Source: Treponema sp. UBA4267 (lineage in GTDB: Bacteria; Spirochaetota; Spirochaetia; Treponematales; Treponemataceae). Taken from it: a DNA stretch of 64,000 nt. The notes under the pieces were generated by a model that saw nothing but the letters and a program-made list of their open reading frames with translations, was not told the origin of the DNA and searched no databases. The position numbers and the translations under genes are program-made. The stretch covers positions 66,838-130,837 of the forward strand of contig DGWD01000034.1 in assembly GCA_002395155.1 (NCBI GenBank), written 5' to 3'. Below are positions 8,187 through 16,417 of the stretch, piece by piece (within the stretch, counting starts at the first letter, position 1; each line of letters starts with the position of its first letter).

Positions 8187-8345
8187 CTCCTATAAAAAGT
8201 CAAGAAGATTGTTTCAACAATCGATTGACTTTTTACGCTGTTCCGTAATGTAATGAGGAACAGCAGTTAATAATAAGTTTGCAACGCAAACTTTAGGTAA
8301 GATAAAGCCGCACTATTTTAGCGGTTTTATCTTACACTCCTATAA
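8187..8345. repeat. Four-hairpin element bounded by a 9-bp direct repeat
   Basis: CTCCTATAA occurs at 8187-8195 and 8337-8345. Between the copies lie four consecutive inverted repeats: AAAAAGTCAA with TTGACTTTTT (8196-8233), GCTGTTCC with GGAACAGC (8239-8266), AAGTTTGC with GCAAACTT (8275-8293), and a 15-bp stem GTAAGATAAAGCCGC with its complement (8297-8335, one G.U pair). It fills the gap between purC and murI. The direct repeats look like a target duplication or a duplicated SD region. No open reading frame is present. Confidence 0.65.
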
Positions 8346-8443
8346 GGAATTATTTGAAATAGTAAAAGAGATTATAGCGATTTAACCAGAGCCTGTCAGT
8401 AGATATTTTGGTGAATAAAAAGCCTTTAAAATGAATGTAGAAA

Positions 8444-9268
8444 CTAAAACTGTCCTTTAAAAGTAATTCCGTATCGCAGGCAAACCTGATCGTATTGTTT
8501 TTTTTCGTCTTCTTGGGAAATGCCTGTTACATATAAAGAGGCCTTTTCTTTATCACTTTTTAATGATGATGATGTTGACGAAGTCTTCTGTCCAAGCCCA
8601 ATTTTTTTCCAGACTTCAAGGGCATGCCTAACAACCCCATCAACAGAATCTACCACCTGCACAGTTGACCCGCAAGCCTGTTGAAAAAGGTCTTTTATGT
8701 TCAAAAAATGAGTACAGCCCAAAATCATTACATCACAATCGCGGGATTTAAAAAAATCTACCGCTGGAGTAAGAGCCTGGATACATTCCTGACGACTAGC
8801 AGTAAAGGCCTTGTGTTCAATAAAGTAAATCAAATCTGGATCAGGCCTTTTTACAAGCTGGCAGTCTGAAGCAAACTTTTTCTGCAATTCAAGATTATAT
8901 GGATTTTCGCAGGTGGCCTTGGTGGCTAAAAGTCCCAGTTTTCTTTTTTTAGAAATAGAAGCTGCAAGTTTGATTGCAGGAACAGTTCCTACAAAGTTTA
9001 TTTTGGGAAATTTTTGGCGTAAACTTTCTAAGGCATTAACAGAAATAGTATTACAGGCAAGAACTATAACCGCAGGCTCAAAGGCCTTACAAATTTTTTC
9101 TACCAGGGCAGATACAGAATCTACCACCTGTTCATGAGTTTTTTCGCCATAAGGGAAGTTTGCTGTATCGGCTACATAAAGACAGGAAGCATTTTTTTCC
9201 CTTTCAAGAAGACTTGTCATATAAGGGATTCCGCCAATACCTGAGTCAAGAAAAACAAAATCTACCAT
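8444..9268 (-). CDS. murI: Glutamate racemase
   Basis: Converts L- to D-glutamate for peptidoglycan. The 274 residues carry the family start FLDSGIGGIPY, then YVADTANFPYGEK, the first catalytic cysteine in ACNTIS (Cys72) and the second in LGCTHF. These are the two general acid-base cysteines of cofactor-independent racemases. A serine-rich insert near the C-terminus (TSSTSSSLKS) is unusual and probably a surface loop. The gene follows the zinc-ribbon gene by 21 bases and is likely co-transcribed with it. A GGGA upstream of the ATG is a modest ribosome-binding site. Confidence 0.93.
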   Translation of the reverse strand: MVDFVFLDSGIGGIPYMTSLLEREKNASCLYVADTANFPYGEKTHEQVVDSVSALVEKICKAFEPAVIVLACNTISVNALESLRQKFPKINFVGTVPAIKLAASISKKRKLGLLATKATCENPYNLELQKKFASDCQLVKRPDPDLIYFIEHKAFTASRQECIQALTPAVDFFKSRDCDVMILGCTHFLNIKDLFQQACGSTVQVVDSVDGVVRHALEVWKKIGLGQKTSSTSSSLKSDKEKASLYVTGISQEDEKKQYDQVCLRYGITFKGQF

Positions 9269-9289
9269 AAAAATATCCCAAATATAAAA

Positions 9290-9571
9290 TTAGCCAAACA
9301 AGGCATTAAATGCATCGCGAGCCTTGGCAGAAGCATCAGAAGAAGATGATGATGACGAAATCTTTTTTGAAACTTGAAAGGCATCGCAAAAATTAGACCT
9401 TTCTTTATCACTTACTAAATCTACAGAAGGCTCTTTACAGTCATAATGAGCACCAGATTCATAATGCTGACAGCCCTTACAAACATGCAAAGATGCATGG
9501 CAAAAAGGACATTCCGAGTTTCTATAAACAGAGTCCATTTCAATTTCTTTTTTACACTTCCAGCAAAGCAT
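9290..9571 (-). CDS. Small zinc-ribbon protein (93 aa)
   Basis: A short cytosolic protein with three CXXC pairs (Cys3/6, 21/24, 31/34) and further cysteines, so it should bind two zinc ions. The segment CKGCQHY followed by a cysteine, EP, DKE and NFCDAF is a pattern found in small uncharacterised bacterial zinc-ribbon proteins. The C-terminus is a serine run then an alanine-rich helix. Function is unknown; a regulatory or protein-binding role is only a guess. It heads the unit that includes murI. It has no Shine-Dalgarno: TAAAAT lies six bases before the ATG with ATGACT 17 bases further upstream. Confidence 0.75.
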   Translation of the reverse strand: MLCWKCKKEIEMDSVYRNSECPFCHASLHVCKGCQHYESGAHYDCKEPSVDLVSDKERSNFCDAFQVSKKISSSSSSSDASAKARDAFNALFG

Positions 9572-9577
9572 ATTTAT

Positions 9578-9606
9578 ATTTTAACCACTTTTCGCTGCTT
9601 AGTCAT
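9578..9606 (-). promoter_or_regulatory. Promoter of the zinc-ribbon/murI unit
   Basis: Minus strand ATGACT (9606-9601), 17-base spacer, TAAAAT (9583-9578), six bases, then ATG. Predicted leaderless transcript. Confidence 0.55.
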
Positions 9607-9648
9607 CATTAATTTGGTCAGACTCTTCCTACTTTTAATAAATCACTT

Positions 9649-9654
9649 TATAAT
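9649..9654 (+). promoter_or_regulatory. -10 box of the pentapeptide-protein gene
   Basis: TATAAT ends six bases before the ATG at 9661, and no Shine-Dalgarno is present. The -35 region (TTCCTA at 9626-9631) is weak. Confidence 0.55.
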
Positions 9655-9660
9655 AGAAAT

Positions 9661-10341
9661 ATGTTCGCACAAAATAAATGTCTGGTACACTACTGCCGCA
9701 ATCTTGCTCTTTCAACCATAGACGAAAATGGTCAAATTTCAGAAACAAAGAACTACTGTCTTGACCACATTCCAGATCCAGGCAAGGCTAAGGATGCAAT
9801 TTACAAATACATAGATGAACACGACAAAATTGTAGGATTAAGTGCCTGCGGACTCATTTTCAAAAACCTAGATTTTTCTAATAAAAAATTCTATGGCTGC
9901 AATTTTACTCACTGTACCTTTATCAATGTACATTCCGACAACTTACTATTAAAAATGTGCATATTTGATTTTGCGATTTTCAACGACTGTAATTTTATTC
10001 ACAGTAATACACTTTTTACTTCTTTTTCTGGAGCAACTTTTACACATACACTTTTTACTTCCAGTGATATTATCCAGAATAATTTTAACGGAATAAGATC
10101 TTTCCAGTCCTCTTTTGACGACTCAGACCTTTTTAATTCTCGTTTTATTTGCGGTTCCCTTGTTGATACATCATTCAGAAACTGCAACCTTAAAAAAACA
10201 GTTTTTTACGGAACCTCCAGAACAAACGTTTCGTTTAAAATGTCTAACACTCGCGAAGCCATATTTACCCGCGACGGAAGTTTACTTGCCCAAGGTAAGA
10301 TGGAATTTGGAAACTCTATAGTTGATGGAGAAATTGTATGA
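9661..10341 (+). CDS. Pentapeptide-repeat-like protein (226 aa)
   Basis: From about residue 65 the sequence has a five-residue periodicity with Phe or Leu at the centre (NLDFSNKKFYGCNFTHCTF, SFDDSDLFNSRF, TSFRNCNLKKTVFYG). This is typical of the right-handed quadrilateral beta-helix of pentapeptide-repeat proteins. The N-terminal 60 residues hold several cysteines and a histidine (CLVHYC, YCLDH) that might bind metal. No signal peptide is seen, so it is cytosolic. Function is unknown; some family members mimic DNA or mediate protein contacts. The last four bases overlap the next gene (ATGA), implying coupled translation with the MBL-fold protein. Confidence 0.7.
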   Translation: MFAQNKCLVHYCRNLALSTIDENGQISETKNYCLDHIPDPGKAKDAIYKYIDEHDKIVGLSACGLIFKNLDFSNKKFYGCNFTHCTFINVHSDNLLLKMCIFDFAIFNDCNFIHSNTLFTSFSGATFTHTLFTSSDIIQNNFNGIRSFQSSFDDSDLFNSRFICGSLVDTSFRNCNLKKTVFYGTSRTNVSFKMSNTREAIFTRDGSLLAQGKMEFGNSIVDGEIV

Positions 10342-10931
10342 AAGTATATTTCCATCTTAACCTCGGTGGTTTTTCAAACTGCTATTTAATTGTAAACGAA
10401 GAAACAAACGAAGCTATAATTATAGACCCTGGTCACATTACAGAAGAATTAATTTCTCAAATAGAAGACAATCATTTAAAACTTGTTGCAGTTTTAATTA
10501 CTCATAATCATGGAACTCATGTAGGTGGCCTCAAAACCCTGCGAAAAATTTACAATCCAAAGATTTATGCAGCAGACTGGGAAGTTGCCGGTAATGACAC
10601 TACAGTTATTAGTGGTGATGGAAAAACTAGAATAGCAAAAATGCTTGTCCGTTATATGATATTGCCAGGCCATTCTTCAGATTCTGTTGTTTATAACATA
10701 GGAAACATACTTTTTACCGGAGATGTTTTATCGGCAGGTGAATTAGGTTCAACAAATTCTTCTTACTCGGAATACATTTTAAGATCAAATATTGAACAAA
10801 AAATATACTCCCAACTGGATGATGTGATTGTTATGCCGGGGCATGGACCTCCATCAACGCTGGGAGCATTAAAGGCCTTTAATTACGATTTAAAACCTTT
10901 AGATTCAAATCTTTTTAAGCCTTTTATGTAA
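10338..10931 (+). CDS. MBL-fold hydrolase, glyoxalase II-like, with altered metal motif
   Basis: Metallo-beta-lactamase fold of 197 residues, the short glyoxalase II-like type: IIIDPGH near the start, ITHNHGTHVGG (residues 55-64), LPGHSSDS, LFTGD and MPGHGPP. In the standard HXHXDH motif the aspartate is replaced by Thr60. One metal site may therefore be lost, and the activity is uncertain. It is translationally coupled to the pentapeptide-repeat gene, so the pair may act together. The stop codon directly abuts the stop of the convergent gluzincin gene, leaving no room for a terminator. Confidence 0.8.
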   Translation: MKVYFHLNLGGFSNCYLIVNEETNEAIIIDPGHITEELISQIEDNHLKLVAVLITHNHGTHVGGLKTLRKIYNPKIYAADWEVAGNDTTVISGDGKTRIAKMLVRYMILPGHSSDSVVYNIGNILFTGDVLSAGELGSTNSSYSEYILRSNIEQKIYSQLDDVIVMPGHGPPSTLGALKAFNYDLKPLDSNLFKPFM

Positions 10932-12776
10932 TTATCTTGAAACAAGGGCAATATTTCCGCAGACAATACCGTACTTATCGAATACATATTCGTTAAGTGC
11001 GAATGCGGCATCTTCAAAACCTTTTCCTTCTGTTTTACGAATATAGGCTGCAAGTTCTGGCGTATACTTAATTACAGTACCTCTGTTAGCCAAATGCACA
11101 AAATACTGTGCAACGTCAGAAAGTTTTTGCTGCATTATATAAGCCATAAACTCATTATTCATCAAATATGAGTCATTTGTATCGTAACCAAGGCTTTCCT
11201 GACTCTTAAAATAATCTATAAGAAAATCTCTAGATACAGGATCCATTGTGTAATAAACGGCAGAAACGTAATTACGGAATTCTGCATCCCTAAAGAAGAT
11301 TGTGTGCCAGCCTTCGTGAGCAAGCAAGGTAGATCTGAGCCAAGGTCTAGATTCCTGCGATATAGAAACAAGACCTCCTTCATTTGCCTTTACTTTATCA
11401 CCTTCTACTTCAAAAAAACCGTTATGAATTAAAATCTTTTTTAAAAGCTCTTCTTCATCATTTAATTTAAAGCCAAGTTCTGTTGCCTTATTAAAGAAGT
11501 TTGCCATAGACTGAGAGCTATAATCGTGGGCATTGTATCCGTGTTTACCTTCCAACTCCTCGTTGGTTAAAAGCCTTCCCTTATATCCTGCTTTCTCAAC
11601 AAAATAGGCCATTCGACGGAAGAAATTATCCTGAACATCATAATTTCTAGTATCAAAAAATATAATTCCCGGATAACGGTCCCATTCAAATATTTCATAA
11701 TCAAGGGTACGCCAATACTTTGGACTATAATTTAAAATAAGACCAGGATCTGTACGAACAGGCTCAAGAACCTCTTTTCCGGCAATATGGGTAGCCCTTA
11801 AAATTACAGAAGCAAGACATTCCTTGTTTGCTAAAAGTTTTATACTTGAAAATGGAGCTTTTAGAGCAGCAGAAGGAATAACTATTTCGCGGGCAGGCTT
11901 TACATTTTTTATATATAATTTTTCGCCACCAATATTAATTTCAGCTCTGACGGAACGTTCATAGGTAGAATTTAGTTCATCATTATCATACAAATTAAAA
12001 ACAAATTCCGGCATGGAAAGGGAATTAGAGTTCTGAACAGGAAAAAGCATTGATGCCCCTGAAAAATCAAAATCAGAGTTGGTAAAATCAACAATACCAC
12101 CGTTGCAGGCAAATCCGTAAAAAGGAACCTGGCTAGTCAAATCAAAACCAAGTTCAGCTGGAACTACACATGCAGCAACAACTTTACATCGCACTGTTGA
12201 ATAGATAAAGAAGCCTTGAGGAAGAACCTTTTCAATATCATCATTTTTTTGAATTGCAAAAGAAATATCAAATGATTGTGGAGCGTTTTTTTCTTTTCCT
12301 GAAACAAGAATTCTTTTGTTATCTGGGTAAAGCTGTTTAATAAACTTTCCTTTTGAAGAAAAATCATTGGAATCTAAAAATCCGAATCTAAAAACTGCAG
12401 TATCACTATTTTCCATAAGAGTAGCCTGTTTTTTGGTAGGCTTAAGCAAGAGTCTTACAGTTAGGGCTACAGTAGAATTCTGCTGGTATATTTCCTTAAA
12501 AAGTTCCTTTTGTTTTTCTGTAAATTTAAAATTGGCATAATCAGACTGTTTAATTGTTCCCGATTGGGCGTTGGAATCCAGAGCAACAAGTGTTGACATT
12601 TTTTCTGAACCATAGCATTCAAGACTAACTGCCGAAATATTCTTTGTTGCGGCAAGAATTATGATAAGGACAAGGCATACAAAAACAAGTGTTGCACTAG
12701 CCACAAGCAACTTTTTCTGACTTGCATTTAACTTTTTAAAAGATTCAATAATTTTTTTTATATCCGGCAACTTCAT
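10932..12776 (-). CDS. Membrane-anchored putative gluzincin metalloprotease (614 aa)
   Basis: I do not recognise a named family. A short basic cytoplasmic head is followed by one transmembrane helix (about residues 22-43), placing the remaining 570 residues outside the cytoplasm. Near the C-terminus is HEGWH (His487, Glu488, His491), a perfect HEXXH zinc motif. It is followed by NEFMA with Glu542, the NEXXA spacing expected of gluzincins. The middle region looks beta-rich and may bind substrate. An outward-facing zinc peptidase is a good inference; the target is unknown. The start has TATAGT six bases upstream and no SD. It diverges from the 144-residue unknown with only 46 bp between them. 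Confidence 0.7.
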   Translation of the reverse strand: MKLPDIKKIIESFKKLNASQKKLLVASATLVFVCLVLIIILAATKNISAVSLECYGSEKMSTLVALDSNAQSGTIKQSDYANFKFTEKQKELFKEIYQQNSTVALTVRLLLKPTKKQATLMENSDTAVFRFGFLDSNDFSSKGKFIKQLYPDNKRILVSGKEKNAPQSFDISFAIQKNDDIEKVLPQGFFIYSTVRCKVVAACVVPAELGFDLTSQVPFYGFACNGGIVDFTNSDFDFSGASMLFPVQNSNSLSMPEFVFNLYDNDELNSTYERSVRAEINIGGEKLYIKNVKPAREIVIPSAALKAPFSSIKLLANKECLASVILRATHIAGKEVLEPVRTDPGLILNYSPKYWRTLDYEIFEWDRYPGIIFFDTRNYDVQDNFFRRMAYFVEKAGYKGRLLTNEELEGKHGYNAHDYSSQSMANFFNKATELGFKLNDEEELLKKILIHNGFFEVEGDKVKANEGGLVSISQESRPWLRSTLLAHEGWHTIFFRDAEFRNYVSAVYYTMDPVSRDFLIDYFKSQESLGYDTNDSYLMNNEFMAYIMQQKLSDVAQYFVHLANRGTVIKYTPELAAYIRKTEGKGFEDAAFALNEYVFDKYGIVCGNIALVSR

Positions 12777-12782
12777 AATCTA

Positions 12783-12815
12783 ACTATAACATTTTTCTAA
12801 AAAAAAGTTTATACT
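12783..12815. promoter_or_regulatory. Back-to-back -10 boxes of a divergent leaderless pair
   Basis: Minus strand TATAGT (12788-12783) is six bases from one ATG. Plus strand TATACT (12810-12815) is seven bases from the other. Both transcripts must start inside a 46-bp intergenic region, so each -35 region lies in or next to the other gene's start. Confidence 0.5.
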
Positions 12816-12822
12816 CACTATA

Positions 12823-13257
12823 ATGATTGTAATAATTCCCCATCCGACAGAAGAATTAAAACTTATCCGCTTTCAAAAGGAACTTATAAATCAACTTAAT
12901 TCCCAAAAGGACATTTTTTATGCCCAGCAACCTCTTTGGATCGAAATAGAAGATTTTTCTCCATCTTCTAAAGAAGAATTAAAAGAACTTTCAAAAAAAC
13001 TTAAAAATTTAAAATTTTCTTCCCTAAAAAAAGATGATGAAGGATTTTTTCTCCAGGCTGAAATTGAATACGAAGAAAAAAAACTCTTTTACCGGCTTCC
13101 CCTTCTTCATTTATACAAGGGACAAATGCCTCAATCTCCGTTAAATAAAAAATGCCCTGTAGAAGAATTAAAAATCTTCCGCCTGGGCATTCCTTATCAG
13201 TATTCAGAGACCTGTAAATCTCTGGATGATTTTGTATGGCACAAAGAATCTAAATAA
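12823..13257 (+). CDS. Hypothetical protein (144 aa)
   Basis: Not recognised. A soluble, lysine- and glutamate-rich protein without signal peptide or membrane segment. The N-terminus MIVIIPHPTEELKLIRFQK suggests a beta-strand followed by a helix. A central helical stretch (SSKEELKELSKKLKNLK) precedes a beta-rich half. It is transcribed away from the membrane gluzincin gene and meets ilvN convergently 11 bases after its stop. No Shine-Dalgarno is present, consistent with leaderless translation. Coding status is supported by codon usage like its neighbours and by its fit between flanking genes. Confidence 0.65.
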   Translation: MIVIIPHPTEELKLIRFQKELINQLNSQKDIFYAQQPLWIEIEDFSPSSKEELKELSKKLKNLKFSSLKKDDEGFFLQAEIEYEEKKLFYRLPLLHLYKGQMPQSPLNKKCPVEELKIFRLGIPYQYSETCKSLDDFVWHKESK

Positions 13258-13268
13258 AATCCCTATGC

Positions 13269-13757
13269 CTACATAATTGTAGAACCACGATCCATTGATG
13301 TAAGACCAGTTCTTGTGTACTCAAGAATTCCGTATGGTTCAAGCAGGCGAATCAAGCTTTCAATTTTAGCTTCACTACCTGTAATTTCAATAATTACCGA
13401 TTCAAGTCCAACATCAACAATGCGTGCCTTATAAATATCACAGGTTTCAATAATTGTAGCGCGATTGTTTGCCTCGGCTTTAACTTTGATTAAGGCCATT
13501 TCGCGCTGAACTGATGAATCAGAATCACACTTCTTAATAGAAATAACTTCCTGCAATTTTGCAAGCTGTTTATGAATCTGATCAAGAATATATTCATCGC
13601 CTTTAACAACAATTGTCATTCTTGAGGTGTTTGGATCGTGAGTTTCACAAACAGTTAAAGAATCAATGTTGTAACCACGGCGACTAAAAAGCCCCGAAAC
13701 ACGACTAAGAACACCAGTTTTATTTTCTACTAAGACGCTTAGAACATATTTTTCCAT
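13269..13757 (-). CDS. ilvN: Acetolactate synthase small (regulatory) subunit
   Basis: Regulatory subunit of acetohydroxyacid synthase, which makes acetolactate and acetohydroxybutyrate for valine, leucine and isoleucine. The 162 residues match IlvN/IlvH. An N-terminal ACT domain (VLVENKTGVLSRVSGLFSRR) should bind valine for feedback inhibition, and the C-terminal half (ARIVDVGLESVIIEITG) activates the large subunit. No ilvB is adjacent; instead the gene starts one base after the thrA stop. The catalytic subunit must be encoded elsewhere. Confidence 0.94.
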   Translation of the reverse strand: MEKYVLSVLVENKTGVLSRVSGLFSRRGYNIDSLTVCETHDPNTSRMTIVVKGDEYILDQIHKQLAKLQEVISIKKCDSDSSVQREMALIKVKAEANNRATIIETCDIYKARIVDVGLESVIIEITGSEAKIESLIRLLEPYGILEYTRTGLTSMDRGSTIM

Positions 13758-13758
13758 T

Positions 13759-16260
13759 TTATCGCTCCGGGTTGAAAGAAACTGTTCTCAAAATATCACC
13801 GAATACACCGGCAGCTGTTACTCCAGCACCTGCACCATATCCGCGAACAGTTAAAGGAATTGGCTGATAGCGTTCTGTATAGAATACAAAGGCATTTTCA
13901 CCACCGCGCACTCCGTACAATGGATCTTCAGGTCCAACTTCAAGAACACCAACAGAAACTTTTCCATCTTTAATTGAAGCACCCATACGCAAAACTTTAT
14001 TCTGTTTTTTAAGTTCTGCCATTTTCTTTGCAAAGTAGTCATCAACTTCTGGAAGTTTCTTAAGGAATTCTTCTACACTTCCACTTGGATCAAATGATTT
14101 AGGGAAAAGAGGAACCATTTCAATATCAGTAAGTTCAATATCGTATCCAGATTCACGGGCAATAATCAAAGCCTTACGTGCAACATCTTTTCCTTCAAGG
14201 TCATCACGAGGATCTGGTTCTGTATAGCGAAGTTCTTTTGCTTCAAGAACAGCCTTACTAAATGGAAGACCTTCATCAAGCTTACCAAAAATGTATGATA
14301 AAGAACCTGACATAATTCCGTTGAAGCTTTCAAGCTTATCACCAGATTTATAAAGATTCTGCAAAGTATCGATGATTGGAAGTCCGGCACCTACGTTTGT
14401 TTCATAGAGGAAGCGGCGATGCATTCTGTTAGCAGTTCTACGAAGTTCGTGGTAGAAATTGATATCCATTGAGTTGGCACGTTTATTTGGTGTTGCAATA
14501 GACATTCCTGCATTCAAAATATCAAGATAACGCTCTGGTAAATCGTAAGAAGCAGTACAATCAACAAATACAGGATTCAAAGGTTTCTTTTCTTTTACAA
14601 ACTTAATAATGTCATCAACATTCTGTGGTCCAAATGGGAAATCAGGCTTTTTCATCTGATCACGCCAGTTAGAAAGATCAATTCCATCTTCCTTAAGAAT
14701 CATTCCATCAATTGTTGTAATTGCCAGAACTTTAATATCAACATTTTCCTTAAGAAGCTTTTCTCTCTGGTCGCGAATCTGATCAATCATTGTTCCGCCA
14801 ATTGTACCGGCACCAAATGCAAATACTTCGATTGTCTGAGCTGTGTGGAAGAAGAACTGATGAACGGCACGAACTGCAGTATCAGCATATTCACCCTTGA
14901 TAACAGCAGAAATACAACGTTCAGAAGAGCCCTGAGCAATAGCGGCAATATTGATATCCTGAGAAGAAAGAGCATTGAAGAACTTAGAAGCAACTCCACG
15001 GTTCTGAATCATGCCGTCTCCAACTACAGAAATAATTGCATAATCATTATGAACTTCAATTTCATCAATAAGTTTTTCGCGAATTTCAAGTTCAAACTTA
15101 GATTCCAAAGCATCTTTTACTTTTGAAGATTCATCATCGCGAACACAGAATGAAATTGTATATTCTGATGAAGACTGTGTGATAAGGAGGATTGAAACAC
15201 CGGCAGAAGAAACTGCAGAGAAAATCTTGCTGGCCATACCAGTGCGGCCTCTCATCAAAGAACCACCTACAGAAATCATAGAAATGTGTTTGAGTGATGA
15301 AATACCACATATGCTTGATTTGCCACGGCTTTCGAATGGTCCTTTACCAATTCTTGTTCCGCGGGCAGAAGGATTGTGAGAGTTCAAACTCCAGGCTTCA
15401 ATTCCCTTTGCCTGAAGTGGTGCAATTGTTTTTGGGTGAAGAACTTTAGAACCAAAGAATGAAAGTTCCATTGATTCTTCGTAAGACATATCATCAACTA
15501 AGATTGCATCTTTTACAACACGAGGATCTGCAGTGTATACACCATCAACATCTGTCCAGAATTCAACACGTTTTACGCGGAGACTAGAACCAATGATTGC
15601 GGCAGAAAAGTCTGAACCATTACGTCCAAGAAGGCCCATAACAGGCTTCGCTTCAGAACCAGCTTTCCAGGTACAGATAAAGCCTGGGAACAAAAGAATG
15701 CGAGTCTGAGTAGGACTTGCACCATCACGGAAAGGAGCACAAGCTTCGTTACAAAGTGCGTAATCAGCCTCACCTTCTTTCTGTTTTCCATTTGTAAATA
15801 CAAATTTTCTTGAATCAAGAAGGATTACAGACTGTTTTTTTGCAAGAAGAACATTCTCCATAATTGGAGCAGATAAAAGTTCTCCCATACCCATGATACG
15901 ACAATGAACAGTATCAGGACATTCACCAAAAGAAACACATCCGGCAAGGAGCTTTTCCAGTTCTTCAAAATTTTTCTGCAGAATAGACATAACCTTATCT
16001 GCATCAAAGCCAGGAAGTTTTGACTGAAGTTCCAGACAGATTTCGTTATGGGTATTTTTAATGTCATTTACATAATTTGAACCTGAAATACCACTGACAC
16101 ATGCATCAATTGCAGATTGAAGTGTATTTGAAATACCTGCAACGGCACTTACAACTACAGAAAGTCTGTCTTCTTTTGCGCGATTAATAATAATATCCGC
16201 AGAAGCCAAAATACGTCTGGCATTAGCCATTGACGTTCCACCAAATTTTAAAGTAATCAT
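13759..16260 (-). CDS. thrA: Bifunctional aspartokinase / homoserine dehydrogenase
   Basis: Phosphorylates aspartate and reduces aspartate semialdehyde to homoserine, the first and third steps towards threonine and methionine. The 833 residues are close to typical ThrA length. The aspartokinase starts with KFGGTSMANA. It is followed by two ACT domains (about residues 310-460), then a homoserine dehydrogenase Rossmann motif GAGTIGG and the catalytic region TEPDPRDDLEGKDVARK. The start at 16260 has AAGGTGG upstream; an in-frame TTG at 16335 would add a non-conserved head. A leader of about 114 bases with inverted repeats around the SD precedes it. ilvN follows directly. Confidence 0.95.
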   Translation of the reverse strand: MITLKFGGTSMANARRILASADIIINRAKEDRLSVVVSAVAGISNTLQSAIDACVSGISGSNYVNDIKNTHNEICLELQSKLPGFDADKVMSILQKNFEELEKLLAGCVSFGECPDTVHCRIMGMGELLSAPIMENVLLAKKQSVILLDSRKFVFTNGKQKEGEADYALCNEACAPFRDGASPTQTRILLFPGFICTWKAGSEAKPVMGLLGRNGSDFSAAIIGSSLRVKRVEFWTDVDGVYTADPRVVKDAILVDDMSYEESMELSFFGSKVLHPKTIAPLQAKGIEAWSLNSHNPSARGTRIGKGPFESRGKSSICGISSLKHISMISVGGSLMRGRTGMASKIFSAVSSAGVSILLITQSSSEYTISFCVRDDESSKVKDALESKFELEIREKLIDEIEVHNDYAIISVVGDGMIQNRGVASKFFNALSSQDINIAAIAQGSSERCISAVIKGEYADTAVRAVHQFFFHTAQTIEVFAFGAGTIGGTMIDQIRDQREKLLKENVDIKVLAITTIDGMILKEDGIDLSNWRDQMKKPDFPFGPQNVDDIIKFVKEKKPLNPVFVDCTASYDLPERYLDILNAGMSIATPNKRANSMDINFYHELRRTANRMHRRFLYETNVGAGLPIIDTLQNLYKSGDKLESFNGIMSGSLSYIFGKLDEGLPFSKAVLEAKELRYTEPDPRDDLEGKDVARKALIIARESGYDIELTDIEMVPLFPKSFDPSGSVEEFLKKLPEVDDYFAKKMAELKKQNKVLRMGASIKDGKVSVGVLEVGPEDPLYGVRGGENAFVFYTERYQPIPLTVRGYGAGAGVTAAGVFGDILRTVSFNPER

Positions 16261-16268
16261 TGAAACCA

Positions 16269-16324
16269 CCTTGCCAAAGTCCGCAATTTCCCCAATATTT
16301 TGAGCGAGCAAGGCAGATGGACTT
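16269..16324 (-). promoter_or_regulatory. Possible SD-masking structure in the thrA leader
   Basis: In mRNA order: AAGTCC (16324-16319), CCTTGC (16313-16308), GGACTT (16282-16277), GCAAGG (16274-16269). The first pairs with the third and the second with the fourth, so the two stems interlock or compete. The last element contains the Shine-Dalgarno of thrA. I do not recognise a known riboswitch class. Confidence 0.4.
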
Positions 16325-16380
16325 AAACAGTTCAAGAGCCAGGTCGGAAATCAGCTATGTAAAATATGTATGTTCTAACT

Positions 16381-16409
16381 ATAGTATTAAATTGATTAAG
16401 AAAAGGCAA
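16381..16409 (-). promoter_or_regulatory. Promoter of thrA-ilvN
   Basis: Minus strand TTGCCT (16409-16404), exactly 17 bases, TACTAT (16386-16381). Predicted start near 16374, giving a leader of about 114 bases. Confidence 0.65.
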
Positions 16410-16417
16410 GAATTGTA

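Noticed and set aside
8180..8443. Purine riboswitch upstream of purC
   Set aside because: The hairpins are simple independent stems; the three-way junction and conserved loop bases of the purine aptamer are not seen.
16260..16335. Upstream TTG start extending thrA by 25 residues
   Set aside because: Aspartokinases begin just before KFGGTS; the extra codons are leader sequence with the predicted stems, and the SD fits the ATG at 16260.
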